Origin: DAOPJM01 sp964490325
Lineage (GTDB): Bacteria; Bacillota; Clostridia; Christensenellales; CAG-138
DNA: 26,522 nt
Direction: 5' to 3'
Assembly (NCBI GenBank): GCA_964490325.1
Contig: CAZBBX010000029.1
Span: forward strand, 1 to 26,522
Under the pieces are notes generated by a model. The model was not told where the DNA came from and searched no databases. It worked only from the letters and a program-made list of their open reading frames with translations. Shown here piece after piece: positions 8,471 to 15,804 of this stretch (positions within the stretch are counted from its first letter, which is position 1; each line of letters opens with the position of its first letter). Both the position numbers and the translations under genes were made by a program.

Positions 8471-8499
8471 TTGCATTTCGGGCAAAATTGTTTTAGAGT
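8471..8499 (+). promoter_or_regulatory. Promoter of gap
   Basis: -35 TTGCAT (8471-8476), 17-bp spacer and -10 TAGAGT (8494-8499), about 40 bp before the gap ATG. The ribosome site AAAGGAAG follows at about 8523. Confidence 0.6.
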
Positions 8500-8538
8500 A
8501 TGAACGACAAAAAATGACTTGAAAGGAAGCATTGCAAA

Positions 8539-9552
8539 ATGGCAGCAATCAAAGTTGGAATCAACGGTTTTGGCCGCATCGGACGGCTGGTCTTCCGCGC
8601 AGCGGTCAAGAACCCGAACATCGAGATCGTAGGCATCAACGACCTCATCACGCCCGACTACATGGCGTATATGCTCAAGTACGACACCATCCACGGCCGC
8701 TTCGACGGCACGGTGGACTTCACCGAGAACTCCCTCATCGTCAACGGCAAGTCCATCCGCGTCACCGCGGAAAAGGATCCCGCGAACCTCAAGTGGAACG
8801 AAGTTGGCGCTGAGTACGTCGTAGAGTCCACGGGTCTGTTCCTGACCAAGGAAAAGGCACAGGGTCACATCACGGCAGGCGCAAAGCATGTTGTCATGTC
8901 CGCGCCCTCCAAGGATGACACCCCCATGTTCGTCATGGGCGTCAACCAGGATATGTACAGCTCCGACATGCTGTTCGTGTCCAACGCGTCCTGCACCACC
9001 AACTGCCTTGCGCCCATGGCGAAGGTCGTTCACGACAACTTCGGCATCACCGAGGGTCTGATGACCACCGTCCACTCCATCACCGCAACGCAGAAGACCG
9101 TTGACGGCGTCTCCATGAAGGATTGGCGCGGCGGCCGCGGCGCTTCCTACAACATCATCCCCTCCTCCACCGGCGCTGCAAAGGCCGTTGGCAAGGTCAT
9201 TCCCTCCCTCAACGGCAAGCTGACCGGCATGTCCATGCGCGTTCCCACGCTGGACTGCTCCGTCGTCGATCTGACCGTCAATCTGGCCAAGCCCGCCAAG
9301 TACGCGGACATCTGCGCCGCCATGAAGAAGGCCGCCGAAGGCGAGCTGAAGGGCATTTTAGGCTACACCGAGGATCCCGTCGTCTCCAGCGACTTCATCG
9401 GCGATGCGCACACCTCCATCTTTGACGCCAAGGCCGGCATCGCGCTGACCGACACCTTCGTCAAGTTAGTGGCTTGGTACGACAACGAGTGGGGCTACAG
9501 CAACAAGGTCCTCGACCTGATCAGCTACATGGCTTCCGTCGACCACAAGTAA
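8539..9552 (+). CDS. gap: Glyceraldehyde-3-phosphate dehydrogenase, type I
   Basis: Oxidises and phosphorylates glyceraldehyde-3-phosphate to 1,3-bisphosphoglycerate with NAD in glycolysis, acting as a cytoplasmic tetramer. The 337-aa product is full length. It opens with the Rossmann segment KVGINGFGRIGRLVFRAA, followed by ESTGLFLTKEKA. The catalytic SNASCTTNCLAP places the active-site Cys at residue 152. Also present are the histidine region TTVHSITATQKTVDG, RGGRGASYNIIPSSTGAAKAVGKV in the phosphate-binding region (given here only as a landmark), and the C-terminal WYDNEWGYSNKVLDL. It stands alone, with its own promoter and a strong terminator; pgk and tpi are not adjacent. Confidence 0.98.
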   Translation: MAAIKVGINGFGRIGRLVFRAAVKNPNIEIVGINDLITPDYMAYMLKYDTIHGRFDGTVDFTENSLIVNGKSIRVTAEKDPANLKWNEVGAEYVVESTGLFLTKEKAQGHITAGAKHVVMSAPSKDDTPMFVMGVNQDMYSSDMLFVSNASCTTNCLAPMAKVVHDNFGITEGLMTTVHSITATQKTVDGVSMKDWRGGRGASYNIIPSSTGAAKAVGKVIPSLNGKLTGMSMRVPTLDCSVVDLTVNLAKPAKYADICAAMKKAAEGELKGILGYTEDPVVSSDFIGDAHTSIFDAKAGIALTDTFVKLVAWYDNEWGYSNKVLDLISYMASVDHK

Positions 9553-9572
9553 GCAACTATCGGTTCAAAAAC

Positions 9573-9615
9573 GACCGACCGCTTTGGCGCTGCCTTGGCG
9601 GTCGGTCTTTTGTTT
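9573..9615. terminator. Bidirectional terminator between gap and the zinc-ribbon gene
   Basis: Perfect 10-bp arms GACCGACCGC (9573-9582) and GCGGTCGGTC (9598-9607). The plus strand continues TTTTGTTT, and the minus strand also shows a T run (GTTTTTG) after the stem, so it can serve both converging genes. Confidence 0.9.
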
Positions 9616-9639
9616 GCTATTAACGCAAATGGGTTTCTT

Positions 9640-10137
9640 TTATTGCGCGTCCTGCGCGGGGGACACTTCCGTCCCGCATTTGGGGCAGAAGCGGCTGTCC
9701 TCGTCCAACTCTGCGCCGCAGGCCTTGCAGTGCAGCAGGGACTCGCTCTGCTGCTCTGTCTCCTCCTCGGCGGTCTCGTCCTGCTTGAGGGGCATACCGC
9801 AGGCGGGGCAGAACAGATCGCTGCGCTTTGCAACGGCGCCGCAGCTTTCGCACAGGCGCACGCCCTGCAGACGGCGGATCTGCGCCTTCTGCTCCTCGAT
9901 GGTCTTCTTGGATGCGTCCGCCTTTTGGCAAAGCTCACGGAAGGCGTCGGTATGCGGCTGCGCGGCAAAATGCTCGACATACAGCTCGCCTAACTTTTCG
10001 TAGGTCTCCTTCAGGACGCCGCGCTCCTTTTGGATCTTGCCCTTGAGCGTCACTACGTCGGCCATGTCCTGCGCCTTCTTGACGGCGTCCTTTCCCATGC
10101 GGGAGATGGTGTTTCCGAATTCCTCCAGCGAAGCCAT
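9640..10137 (-). CDS. Coiled-coil protein with two C-terminal zinc ribbons
   Basis: A 165-aa soluble protein, function unknown. Residues 1-90 are charged and helical, with heptad-like spacing (probable coiled coil). Two zinc ribbons follow: Cys96/99 with Cys110/113 (CESCG, then CPACG) and Cys137/140 with Cys151/154 (CKACG, then CPKCG). An acidic Gln/Glu-rich linker joins them. This layout is common in uncharacterised Firmicutes proteins annotated only as zinc-ribbon domain proteins. The start ATG 10137 has AAGGAGGTACC directly upstream. It lies 12 bp behind the nitroreductase gene and is probably co-transcribed with it from the promoter at 10700-10728. It shares a bidirectional terminator with gap. 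Confidence 0.85.
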   Translation of the reverse strand: MASLEEFGNTISRMGKDAVKKAQDMADVVTLKGKIQKERGVLKETYEKLGELYVEHFAAQPHTDAFRELCQKADASKKTIEEQKAQIRRLQGVRLCESCGAVAKRSDLFCPACGMPLKQDETAEEETEQQSESLLHCKACGAELDEDSRFCPKCGTEVSPAQDAQ

Positions 10138-10149
10138 GGTGGTACCTCC

Positions 10150-10668
10150 TTATACGCGCAGGATGTAGTCTGCCTTACGCGGTGCGGGTTCGGGCCAATC
10201 GCAGGCGGGATAGCCGACGATGCAATGCCCAATGCCAACATAGTCGCCCTCAACGCCCCAAGCCTTGAGCAGCGCCTTGCCCTCGTCCGTCTCGAACTCC
10301 TCCTTGGCGCGATGCACCCAGCAGCTGCCTAAGCTCAGCGCAGCGCAGGCATTTAAGAGATTGCCCATCACCAGCGCGCCGTCCTCGCGATAGGTGGAGA
10401 AATGCTTGTCCGCCAGCACGACGATGACCGTCGGCGCACCGTAGAAGGGATCCGCGTCGGGCTTGCCCATGACGGCGGCGTTCAGCCTGCGCAGCTTTTC
10501 GATGACGTCCTTGTCCTGCACGGCGATGATGCGCGCACTCTGGTGGTTGTTGCCGGAGGGCGCATAGGTCCCCGCCTCCAGGATCTGTCCCAGCGCTTCC
10601 TCGCTGATCTGGCGGGCTTCGTAAGTACGGATGCTGCGCCGCACCTTCATATTCAACAATGCTTCCAT
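10150..10668 (-). CDS. Nitroreductase family protein (FMN-dependent)
   Basis: A 172-aa flavin oxidoreductase of the nitroreductase superfamily; such proteins use FMN and NAD(P)H to reduce nitro compounds, quinones or flavins, and the true substrate is usually unknown. Seen: the N-terminal FMN-contact segment RRSIRTYEARQISEE, AGTYAPSGNNHQS, the mid-protein PTVIVVLADKH, GALVMGNLLNACAALSLGSCWVH in the helix that closes the active site, and the C-terminal GHCIVGYP. The start ATG 10668 is set by AAGGAGGTC upstream and by a consensus promoter. The reading frame happens to stay open for almost 2.8 kb upstream, across the antisense strand of the next gene; that extension is not coding. The zinc-ribbon gene follows after 12 bp. 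Confidence 0.92.
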   Translation of the reverse strand: MEALLNMKVRRSIRTYEARQISEEALGQILEAGTYAPSGNNHQSARIIAVQDKDVIEKLRRLNAAVMGKPDADPFYGAPTVIVVLADKHFSTYREDGALVMGNLLNACAALSLGSCWVHRAKEEFETDEGKALLKAWGVEGDYVGIGHCIVGYPACDWPEPAPRKADYILRV

Positions 10669-10699
10669 GTTGTAAGACCTCCTTTTTTGATTACATCTT

Positions 10700-10728
10700 A
10701 TTATACAGCATTCGCACAGCGCATGCAA
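10700..10728 (-). promoter_or_regulatory. Promoter of the nitroreductase/zinc-ribbon operon
   Basis: On the minus strand, -35 TTGCAT (10723-10728), 17-bp spacer and -10 TATAAT (10700-10705), about 32 bp before the ATG. Confidence 0.8.
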
Positions 10729-10730
10729 TC

Positions 10731-10774
10731 CGTTTTTGCTCTTGTAAAATTCGTTTTTTGCTCTTGTAAAAATT
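10731..10774. repeat. Two-copy direct repeat upstream of the metallopeptidase promoter
   Basis: A unit of the form CGTTTTTGCTCTTGTAAAATT occurs at 10731-10751 and again, with two extra bases, at 10752-10774. It sits exactly between the nitroreductase -35 box and the metallopeptidase -35 box, whose TTGATA overlaps its end. The A/T content suggests an UP element or a regulator's tandem site. Confidence 0.6.
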
Positions 10775-10801
10775 GATATCAGCTTTCGAAAAGAATATAT
10801 A
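10773..10801 (+). promoter_or_regulatory. Promoter of the dockerin metallopeptidase gene
   Basis: -35 TTGATA (10773-10778), 17-bp spacer and -10 TATATA (10796-10801). It predicts an untranslated leader of about 125 bases before the GTG at 10933. Confidence 0.55.
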
Positions 10802-10932
10802 TTTCCCCAAGATGCGCCCTTGCAATACGACTTTCGATGTTGTAAACTGAATAGGAAGTCTTTGTCATGTATGATCTTCAATTGCACAGTATGCACGGCA
10901 GGGAAGAGAAGTAGTAAGATGGAGGTACAACA

Positions 10933-13857
10933 GTGAAACGAATTGCAGCTTTTTTGGTTGCCCTTGTGATGGTATTCGGACTTCTGCCCGCATTCACCAT
11001 TACCGCAAAGACCGCCGATGCAGCTACGACCACCTTTACGGGCGTCGACACGCTGCTCATCTACAATCCCTTGATCTATTATGAGTATTGGGATTCCAGC
11101 AGCAGCGCTTGGGCGGCTACCACCAACGGTCTGTCCACAGGCAGTATGTCGGGGCAGATCAAGACCACGTCGGGCAACGTTCGCGGCGCAGCCGCCAACA
11201 ACTCCCCCTCTGCCGCAACGCTCAGCCAAAGCAAGATCAACAGTCTGCTTGGCAGCAAGAACGGCAGCTATGCGGACGAAACGACCGCTCCCGACACCCG
11301 CGCCACCACCTATGCGGTGGGCGACACGAAGTCCTTCTATGCACAGACGAACCTGTCCAGCGACAGCACCTATACAAAGAAGACCTTCACCTGCCGTGCG
11401 GTAGGCACCTACTGCAACGTGTGGGGCTACAACTACACCAACACCACGATCGCATCGCAGATGGCCAGCGAATTCGACAGCACCATCTACAACGCCGATA
11501 TCTCGAACTTCGGATCCGCTCGCTATTTGGAGGACGGGGACAAGCTGAACATTCTCATCTATACCATCAGCTACGGCGGCAGCACGGGTACCATCTGCGG
11601 TTACTTCTGGGGCGCAGAGCTGTACTCCGCTTCCGAACTGACCTCCATGGGCGAGACCTCCAGCAACTATAACGCGGGTACGCCCATCATCCACATCAAC
11701 TCCACCTTCTGCACCTCCAGTAACATAAGCACCGCTTATGTGACCATGGCGCATGAGTTCCAGCACCTGATCAACTTCACCTCCACGCTGAAGAATCCCA
11801 ATCAACCGGGTGTGGGCGAGGAAGTGGACATGGGCACTTGGCTCAACGAGTCGATGTCCATGCAGGCGGAGGAACTCATTTACTCTGGCGAGGTCGCAAG
11901 TCAAGGCTATCTGTCCAGCTCCTACACGGGTTCCACCGACATCAGCGGGGGCCAGTCGCTGTACTGCTTCGACACCGACAACGACATCGGCGTATATGGG
12001 CAGGGCTTCATGTTCTCCGAATACCTCAAGGCGCAGACCGGCACCTCCACGGTGTTCAGTGCCATCCACAGCAACTGGCGCAGCTGCGCACAGAGCCTGC
12101 TCAACGACGGCGCCAACTTGGAGACGGTCATCGGCAACCTCAACAGCAGCGACGTCACCGCCATCAACAACAGCGTGAGCTACAGCTCCGCGCTCATCAG
12201 CCAGCTGAACAGCACCGACGATGTGGACGATGCGACCACCGATTCGGTCAGCGTGTTCCTGTCCAAGCTGAATGTCAACTTCCAGATCGCCACCTATTTG
12301 CAGGCAAGCAGCGGTCTGTATAACATCGGCACAGGCTGCTCCGGCGGCAATCCCAAGCTGAACACAGCCACCTCCGTCACCATCGACGGCGGCGGGCGCA
12401 TCTGGGTCAAGACCAACGACGGCGACAGCTACACCGTGCCCAGCGACGCCTCCGAGTACCTGATCTATGCCGGCTTTAAGAACGGCTCTCTGGTATTCGG
12501 ACCCATGCAGGCGGCCGATTACGGCACAAGCGCAACGGATACGCCGACGCCTACGCCTACGCCCACGCCTACCCCGACGCCTACGCCCGTGACCTACTAC
12601 AGCTTGACCGTTGAGCAGATCGGCAGCGGCAGCGTGGTCATCAACGACGGCGAGGACGTCTACACGAACGGCTCCTCCGTTGAAGACGGCGTGGAGCTGC
12701 TTGTCACTGCCACGGCGGCGGACGGCTACGAGCTCAAGGACATCACCGTAAACGGCGAGTCCGTCGAGAACGGCAGCTACTTCATCATGGACAGCGACAC
12801 AACCGTAGTGGCATACTTCTCCGCCATCCCGACCCATACCCTGACCATTGCCGCAACCGGCAGCGGCACGGTCACGGTCAATGACGGCAGCAACAACTAT
12901 ACAAGTGGTTCTGCGGTGGAGGAAGGCGTTGAGCTGACCGTGACCGCCACCCCCGCAAGCAATTGGACGCTCACGTCCCTGACCGTCAACGGCACGAGCG
13001 TTGCAAGCGGTTACAGCTTCATCATGGGAGCGGATACCACCGTGGAAGCCGTGTTCAGCTGCACCCATAACTGGGGTGCTTGGACGAGCAACAGTGACGG
13101 CACACACAGCCGTACCTGCTCCGTCTGCGGCGAGACCGAAACTGCAAACTGCACCTACACCGATGTTGTAACGACACCCACCTGCACGGAGCAGGGTTAC
13201 ACCACGCATACCTGCACCGTGTGCGGTTACAGCTATCAGGATACCCAGACTGCGGCGCTTGGTCATACTTGGACCGCTTGGGCAAGCAACGGCGATGACA
13301 CCCACAGCCGCAGCTGCACCGTCTGCGGTGAGATCCAGAGCGGCGACTGCGACTATGTCCGCGACACGAGCCGCGATGTTGTACCGACCGCTGTCGACAC
13401 CGGCATCGAGGCCTACACCTGCTCCGTGTGCGGCGCACACCATGACGTCATTCTGCCCGCAACGGGTTGGACGATCACCTTCGTGGCAAACGGCGAAACG
13501 GTCTTTACCTACAACGTGGCAAACGGCGAGACCCTGACCACCATCCCCACGGTGCCCGCTAAGAGCGCAGATTACTACGCCTACTGGGATATCGACCTGA
13601 CGGATGTGGCGATCACCGAGGATTACACCGTGACAGCCGGCTATCGCCTCTGGGGCGACGCAAACGGCGATGGGCTGGTCACCTCGGCGGATGTAGCGCT
13701 GATCCAGGGCTATGTGCTGGGCAACAGTGCAGCCGTGATCGATGCGATCGGCCTGATCGTAGCCGACGTCAATTGCACCGGCAATGTCAACAGTGCAGAC
13801 GCGTCGCTTGTGCAGATGTTCATCTTGGGCGGAGCCACCATTCCCGCTCCCGTCTGA
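10933..13857 (+). CDS. Secreted HExxH metallopeptidase with bacterial repeats and C-terminal dockerin
   Basis: A 974-aa exported protein. A Sec signal peptide (MKRIAAFLVALVMVFGLL..., likely cut after TADA, residue 30) leads into a peptidase domain with AHEFQHLI (His274, Glu275, His278) and WLNESMS about 28 residues later (Glu306). This is a gluzincin pattern resembling family M30 (hyicolysin-like). A Thr-Pro linker (about 536-553) is followed by two beta-rich repeats of about 75 residues (each with GSGxVxVNDG and GADTTVxAxFS-like ends), then four CxxC modules (TCSVCGE, TCTVCGY, SCTVCGE, TCSVCGA) with an ALGHTW segment. Last comes a type I dockerin with calcium loops at Asp909-Asp920 and Asp945-Asp956. 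The start is GTG with GGAGG 6 bp upstream. The dockerin implies binding to a cohesin scaffold not in this window. Its substrate is unknown. Confidence 0.9.
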   Translation: MKRIAAFLVALVMVFGLLPAFTITAKTADAATTTFTGVDTLLIYNPLIYYEYWDSSSSAWAATTNGLSTGSMSGQIKTTSGNVRGAAANNSPSAATLSQSKINSLLGSKNGSYADETTAPDTRATTYAVGDTKSFYAQTNLSSDSTYTKKTFTCRAVGTYCNVWGYNYTNTTIASQMASEFDSTIYNADISNFGSARYLEDGDKLNILIYTISYGGSTGTICGYFWGAELYSASELTSMGETSSNYNAGTPIIHINSTFCTSSNISTAYVTMAHEFQHLINFTSTLKNPNQPGVGEEVDMGTWLNESMSMQAEELIYSGEVASQGYLSSSYTGSTDISGGQSLYCFDTDNDIGVYGQGFMFSEYLKAQTGTSTVFSAIHSNWRSCAQSLLNDGANLETVIGNLNSSDVTAINNSVSYSSALISQLNSTDDVDDATTDSVSVFLSKLNVNFQIATYLQASSGLYNIGTGCSGGNPKLNTATSVTIDGGGRIWVKTNDGDSYTVPSDASEYLIYAGFKNGSLVFGPMQAADYGTSATDTPTPTPTPTPTPTPTPVTYYSLTVEQIGSGSVVINDGEDVYTNGSSVEDGVELLVTATAADGYELKDITVNGESVENGSYFIMDSDTTVVAYFSAIPTHTLTIAATGSGTVTVNDGSNNYTSGSAVEEGVELTVTATPASNWTLTSLTVNGTSVASGYSFIMGADTTVEAVFSCTHNWGAWTSNSDGTHSRTCSVCGETETANCTYTDVVTTPTCTEQGYTTHTCTVCGYSYQDTQTAALGHTWTAWASNGDDTHSRSCTVCGEIQSGDCDYVRDTSRDVVPTAVDTGIEAYTCSVCGAHHDVILPATGWTITFVANGETVFTYNVANGETLTTIPTVPAKSADYYAYWDIDLTDVAITEDYTVTAGYRLWGDANGDGLVTSADVALIQGYVLGNSAAVIDAIGLIVADVNCTGNVNSADASLVQMFILGGATIPAPV

Positions 13858-13875
13858 TCCTTCCTAACGAAAACG

Positions 13876-13914
13876 CAGCCCCGCTCCTTGAATAGGAGCG
13901 GGGCTGTTCTTTTT
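13876..13914. terminator. Strong bidirectional terminator after the metallopeptidase gene
   Basis: Perfect 13-bp arms CAGCCCCGCTCCT (13876-13888) and AGGAGCGGGGCTG (13894-13906), loop TGAAT, then TTCTTTTT. The minus strand shows CGTTTTCG after the stem, so it may also end the DUF4097 operon. Confidence 0.93.
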
Positions 13915-13972
13915 AATGAGCGACCGTCGGGGCGCTGCCCGCTCCGTCAGGGGGGGCAGATAACGGTATTGA

Positions 13973-15103
13973 TCAGTTGACGCGGATGCTGCCGCTGATG
14001 GTCGAAACCTGCAGCAGAACTCGACCGTCGCCCATGCGGTAGCTGCCGCGGCGCACGTTGAGCTGCTCACTGCCGCAGCGCAGGCGCACGGAACCGCTGA
14101 GCGTTGAAAAGCTGCCGTCGAAGCCCACGCCTTCAAACAGGTTCAGCCGAACGCTGCCCGAGGTGCTGCTGAGCTTGGCTGACTCCATGCTGCTTGTATC
14201 CACGCGCACACTGCCCGAGACCGAGCTTGCGCTGAGCGACTTTAGCGTACTGTTGTCAACGGACACCGAACCGCTTGCCGAGGAGAGCGCAAGCTCCCGC
14301 GCCGTCAGCTCCTCCGCCTTGACAGAGCCGCTTGCCGAGCCGCCGCTGACCCTGTCGCCCTTGCAGTCCGTCAGGCGGATGCTGCCCGATGCCGTAGCCG
14401 TTTTGAGCTTGCCGCAGCGCAGCTCCTCCGCCTTGAGCGAACCGCTGACCGTCTCTAACTTACAGTCCTCCAGCGCGCAGCCGTAAGCCCGCAGCGAACC
14501 GCTGACCGTCTTGAGTTCGCCTGTCGAAAGGGACAGCGCCTGCATTTCCACATCGCCCGACAGACTGTTGCAGCTGAGCGTATGCACCGACGCGGGCACA
14601 TAGATGCAGATGTCCGCCTGCACGCGGCCGTACACAAGGTGATCGTGCTCCATGCCTACCCGCCAAGTCTTGCCGTCGCGGCGGTCGTAGTACAGGCGCT
14701 CGGAGCGTTCGTCGCCCGCAAAGGTGCTTCTTGCCTGCCCATCCTCCGCCTTAAATAGATGCACGTTGGCATAGCCCGCGTCGATCACCAGCGTGTCGGG
14801 ACTTTCCGCCCCTCCCCGCGTCCCTGCGCTCTCGTGCTTGTCAGACGGCGCTTGCTCCTGCGCTGCTTCCGCCTTATTAGGCTCGGCGTGCTCAATGGGC
14901 TCCGCCGCCGTCTCCAAGATCGCCGCGGCACATTCCTCCACGCTGCCAAGCTTGGCGATGACCTCGCTTTCGGGAATGCCGTTTTCCGCGCTGATGGCAA
15001 AGTGCGCCTCATAGTCCTCCAAGATCTCGCGGCGCTGCGCCTCGTCCATCTGATCGAGTGCGCGCTCCAGCTCCCGCATATAGCTGTCCTTTGTCCGTTC
15101 CAT
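13973..15103 (-). CDS. HAAS (DUF1700)-DUF4097 beta-repeat protein
   Basis: A 376-aa protein. Residues 1-65 resemble the HAAS/DUF1700 domain found beside PadR regulators (RELERALDQMDEAQRREIL, DYEAHFA, EVIAKLGSVEECAAAIL). A Glu/Ala-rich linker runs to about 105. The rest is a DUF4097-type right-handed beta solenoid in which a SGS(V/L/I)(R/K) turn recurs about every 20 residues at least nine times. No signal peptide or transmembrane segment is visible, although many relatives are membrane-anchored. The start ATG 15103 has GGGAGG upstream and lies one base after the padR stop, so the two are coupled. The family is linked to envelope-stress type operons, but its molecular role is not settled. Confidence 0.87.
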   Translation of the reverse strand: MERTKDSYMRELERALDQMDEAQRREILEDYEAHFAISAENGIPESEVIAKLGSVEECAAAILETAAEPIEHAEPNKAEAAQEQAPSDKHESAGTRGGAESPDTLVIDAGYANVHLFKAEDGQARSTFAGDERSERLYYDRRDGKTWRVGMEHDHLVYGRVQADICIYVPASVHTLSCNSLSGDVEMQALSLSTGELKTVSGSLRAYGCALEDCKLETVSGSLKAEELRCGKLKTATASGSIRLTDCKGDRVSGGSASGSVKAEELTARELALSSASGSVSVDNSTLKSLSASSVSGSVRVDTSSMESAKLSSTSGSVRLNLFEGVGFDGSFSTLSGSVRLRCGSEQLNVRRGSYRMGDGRVLLQVSTISGSIRVN

Positions 15104-15104
15104 T

Positions 15105-15416
15105 CTATTTGCCTCCCATCAATTTGTCCACGGCCTCGGTGAAGGCCTGCCATTCCGCCTGCTGACGGCGCTGCTCCGTCCGTCCCTCGTCCGTCAGGTG
15201 ATAGTACTTGCGCGCCGGGCCGCTGCCCGTATCCACCAAATAGGTCTCCACCTGTCCCTCGTCCTTCAGACGCTTGAGGATGGGATACAGCGTCCCCGCC
15301 GACAGCGACATCTCATCGCCGATCATACCCGTCAGCTCGTACCCGTACCGATCCTTTTCAAGCAGCATCGACAGGACGCAAAGCTCCAGCACGCCTTTTT
15401 TGAACTGTGCGTTCAC
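15105..15416 (-). CDS. PadR family transcriptional repressor
   Basis: A 103-aa winged-helix DNA-binding protein of the short PadR (PF03551) type. Helix-turn-helix and wing are visible as LCVLSMLLEKDRYGYEL, SAGTLYPILKRLKDEG and GPARKYYHLTDEGR, followed by a C-terminal dimerisation helix. Family members repress their own operon until a ligand binds. The start is GTG 15416, with GGGGAGGTGA upstream. The gene sits between a 53-aa ORF (15 bp upstream) and the HAAS-DUF4097 gene (1 bp downstream), the classic PadR/DUF1700 arrangement. A 20-bp palindrome just after the operon's promoter is a good operator candidate. Confidence 0.95.
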   Translation of the reverse strand: MNAQFKKGVLELCVLSMLLEKDRYGYELTGMIGDEMSLSAGTLYPILKRLKDEGQVETYLVDTGSGPARKYYHLTDEGRTEQRRQQAEWQAFTEAVDKLMGGK

Positions 15417-15431
15417 GCGCTCACCTCCCCT

Positions 15432-15593
15432 TTAGCGAAGTGCCGCGATGCACAGTCCGCCGCCAAAGCAGCTTACCGCCGCAGCAGTTTCAGTCCCGTC
15501 CTGCTCATTGATCGCATCCGCGCAGCCAAAGGGCATACGAGGCTGCGGATTGCGCCGCTCACTGCGGCCGCCGCGCTTACCAAACTGTGTCAT
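15432..15593 (-). CDS. 53-aa small protein at the head of the padR operon, unknown
   Basis: A small frame of 53 codons starting ATG 15593 and ending TAA 15432. The ribosome site AGGAGGTCTAAT precedes it directly, and a near-consensus promoter lies 52 bp upstream. The product has a basic N-terminal half (MTQFGKRGGRSERRNPQPR), a central acidic patch (NEQDGTE) and a C-terminal half with three cysteines, ending SCFGGGLCIAALR. It is not recognised. It lies 15 bp before the padR GTG. Options are a co-regulated small effector, a metal- or redox-sensing peptide, or a translated leader that couples padR expression. A RiPP precursor is conceivable given the Cys-Gly-rich tail, but no modifying enzyme is nearby. 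Confidence 0.7.
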   Translation of the reverse strand: MTQFGKRGGRSERRNPQPRMPFGCADAINEQDGTETAAAVSCFGGGLCIAALR

Positions 15594-15612
15594 ATTAGAC
15601 CTCCTGTACCTT

Positions 15613-15632
15613 GCGATCTGTTAATAGATCGC
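15613..15632. promoter_or_regulatory. Candidate PadR operator (20-bp palindrome)
   Basis: Arms GCGATCT (15613-15619) and AGATCGC (15626-15632) around GTTAAT; only one of ten symmetric pairs mismatches. It lies between the -10 box and the first ribosome site of the padR operon, from roughly +6 to +25 of the predicted transcript, where a bound repressor would block initiation. As RNA it could also form a hairpin. Confidence 0.55.
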
Positions 15633-15644
15633 TTCGATGGTTAG

Positions 15645-15673
15645 ACTATACCACATACTATATCGCATTGCAA
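15645..15673 (-). promoter_or_regulatory. Promoter of the small ORF-padR-DUF4097 operon
   Basis: On the minus strand, -35 TTGCAA (15668-15673), 17-bp spacer and -10 TATAGT (15645-15650). The spacer and -10 contain a second TATAGTATG-like element. Confidence 0.8.
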
Positions 15674-15726
15674 GCTATTTATGAAAAAATAATCGTATAT
15701 TTTTTAGCCCTCCTCCCGCCCCCGAC

Positions 15727-15755
15727 TGGACAAAGCCCCGCCAATGCCGTACAAT
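15727..15755 (+). promoter_or_regulatory. Promoter of the cysteine peptidase gene
   Basis: -35 TGGACA (15727-15732), 17-bp spacer and -10 TACAAT (15750-15755), about 50 bp before the ATG at 15805. Confidence 0.55.
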
Positions 15756-15804
15756 GGGGGCATTGAAGGCATAGGATTGGGGAAAGGAAGGGGCAAACTC
15801 GGAA

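Noticed and set aside
12538..12590. Simple repeat of ACGCCTACGCC type as a separate element
   Set aside because: It is in frame and encodes the Thr-Pro linker of the metallopeptidase, a normal feature of modular secreted proteins.
10150..13443. A minus-strand frame open for 1097 codons across the metallopeptidase gene
   Set aside because: Only its last 172 codons (nitroreductase) have a ribosome site, promoter and family motifs. The rest is antisense to a gene with clear signal peptide, peptidase and dockerin domains, and is low-complexity Val/Gly/Ala; long antisense frames are expected with this codon bias.
15432..15593. RiPP precursor peptide reading of the 53-aa ORF
   Set aside because: The Cys/Gly-rich tail is suggestive, but no radical SAM, lanthionine synthetase, YcaO or peptidase-transporter gene is nearby.
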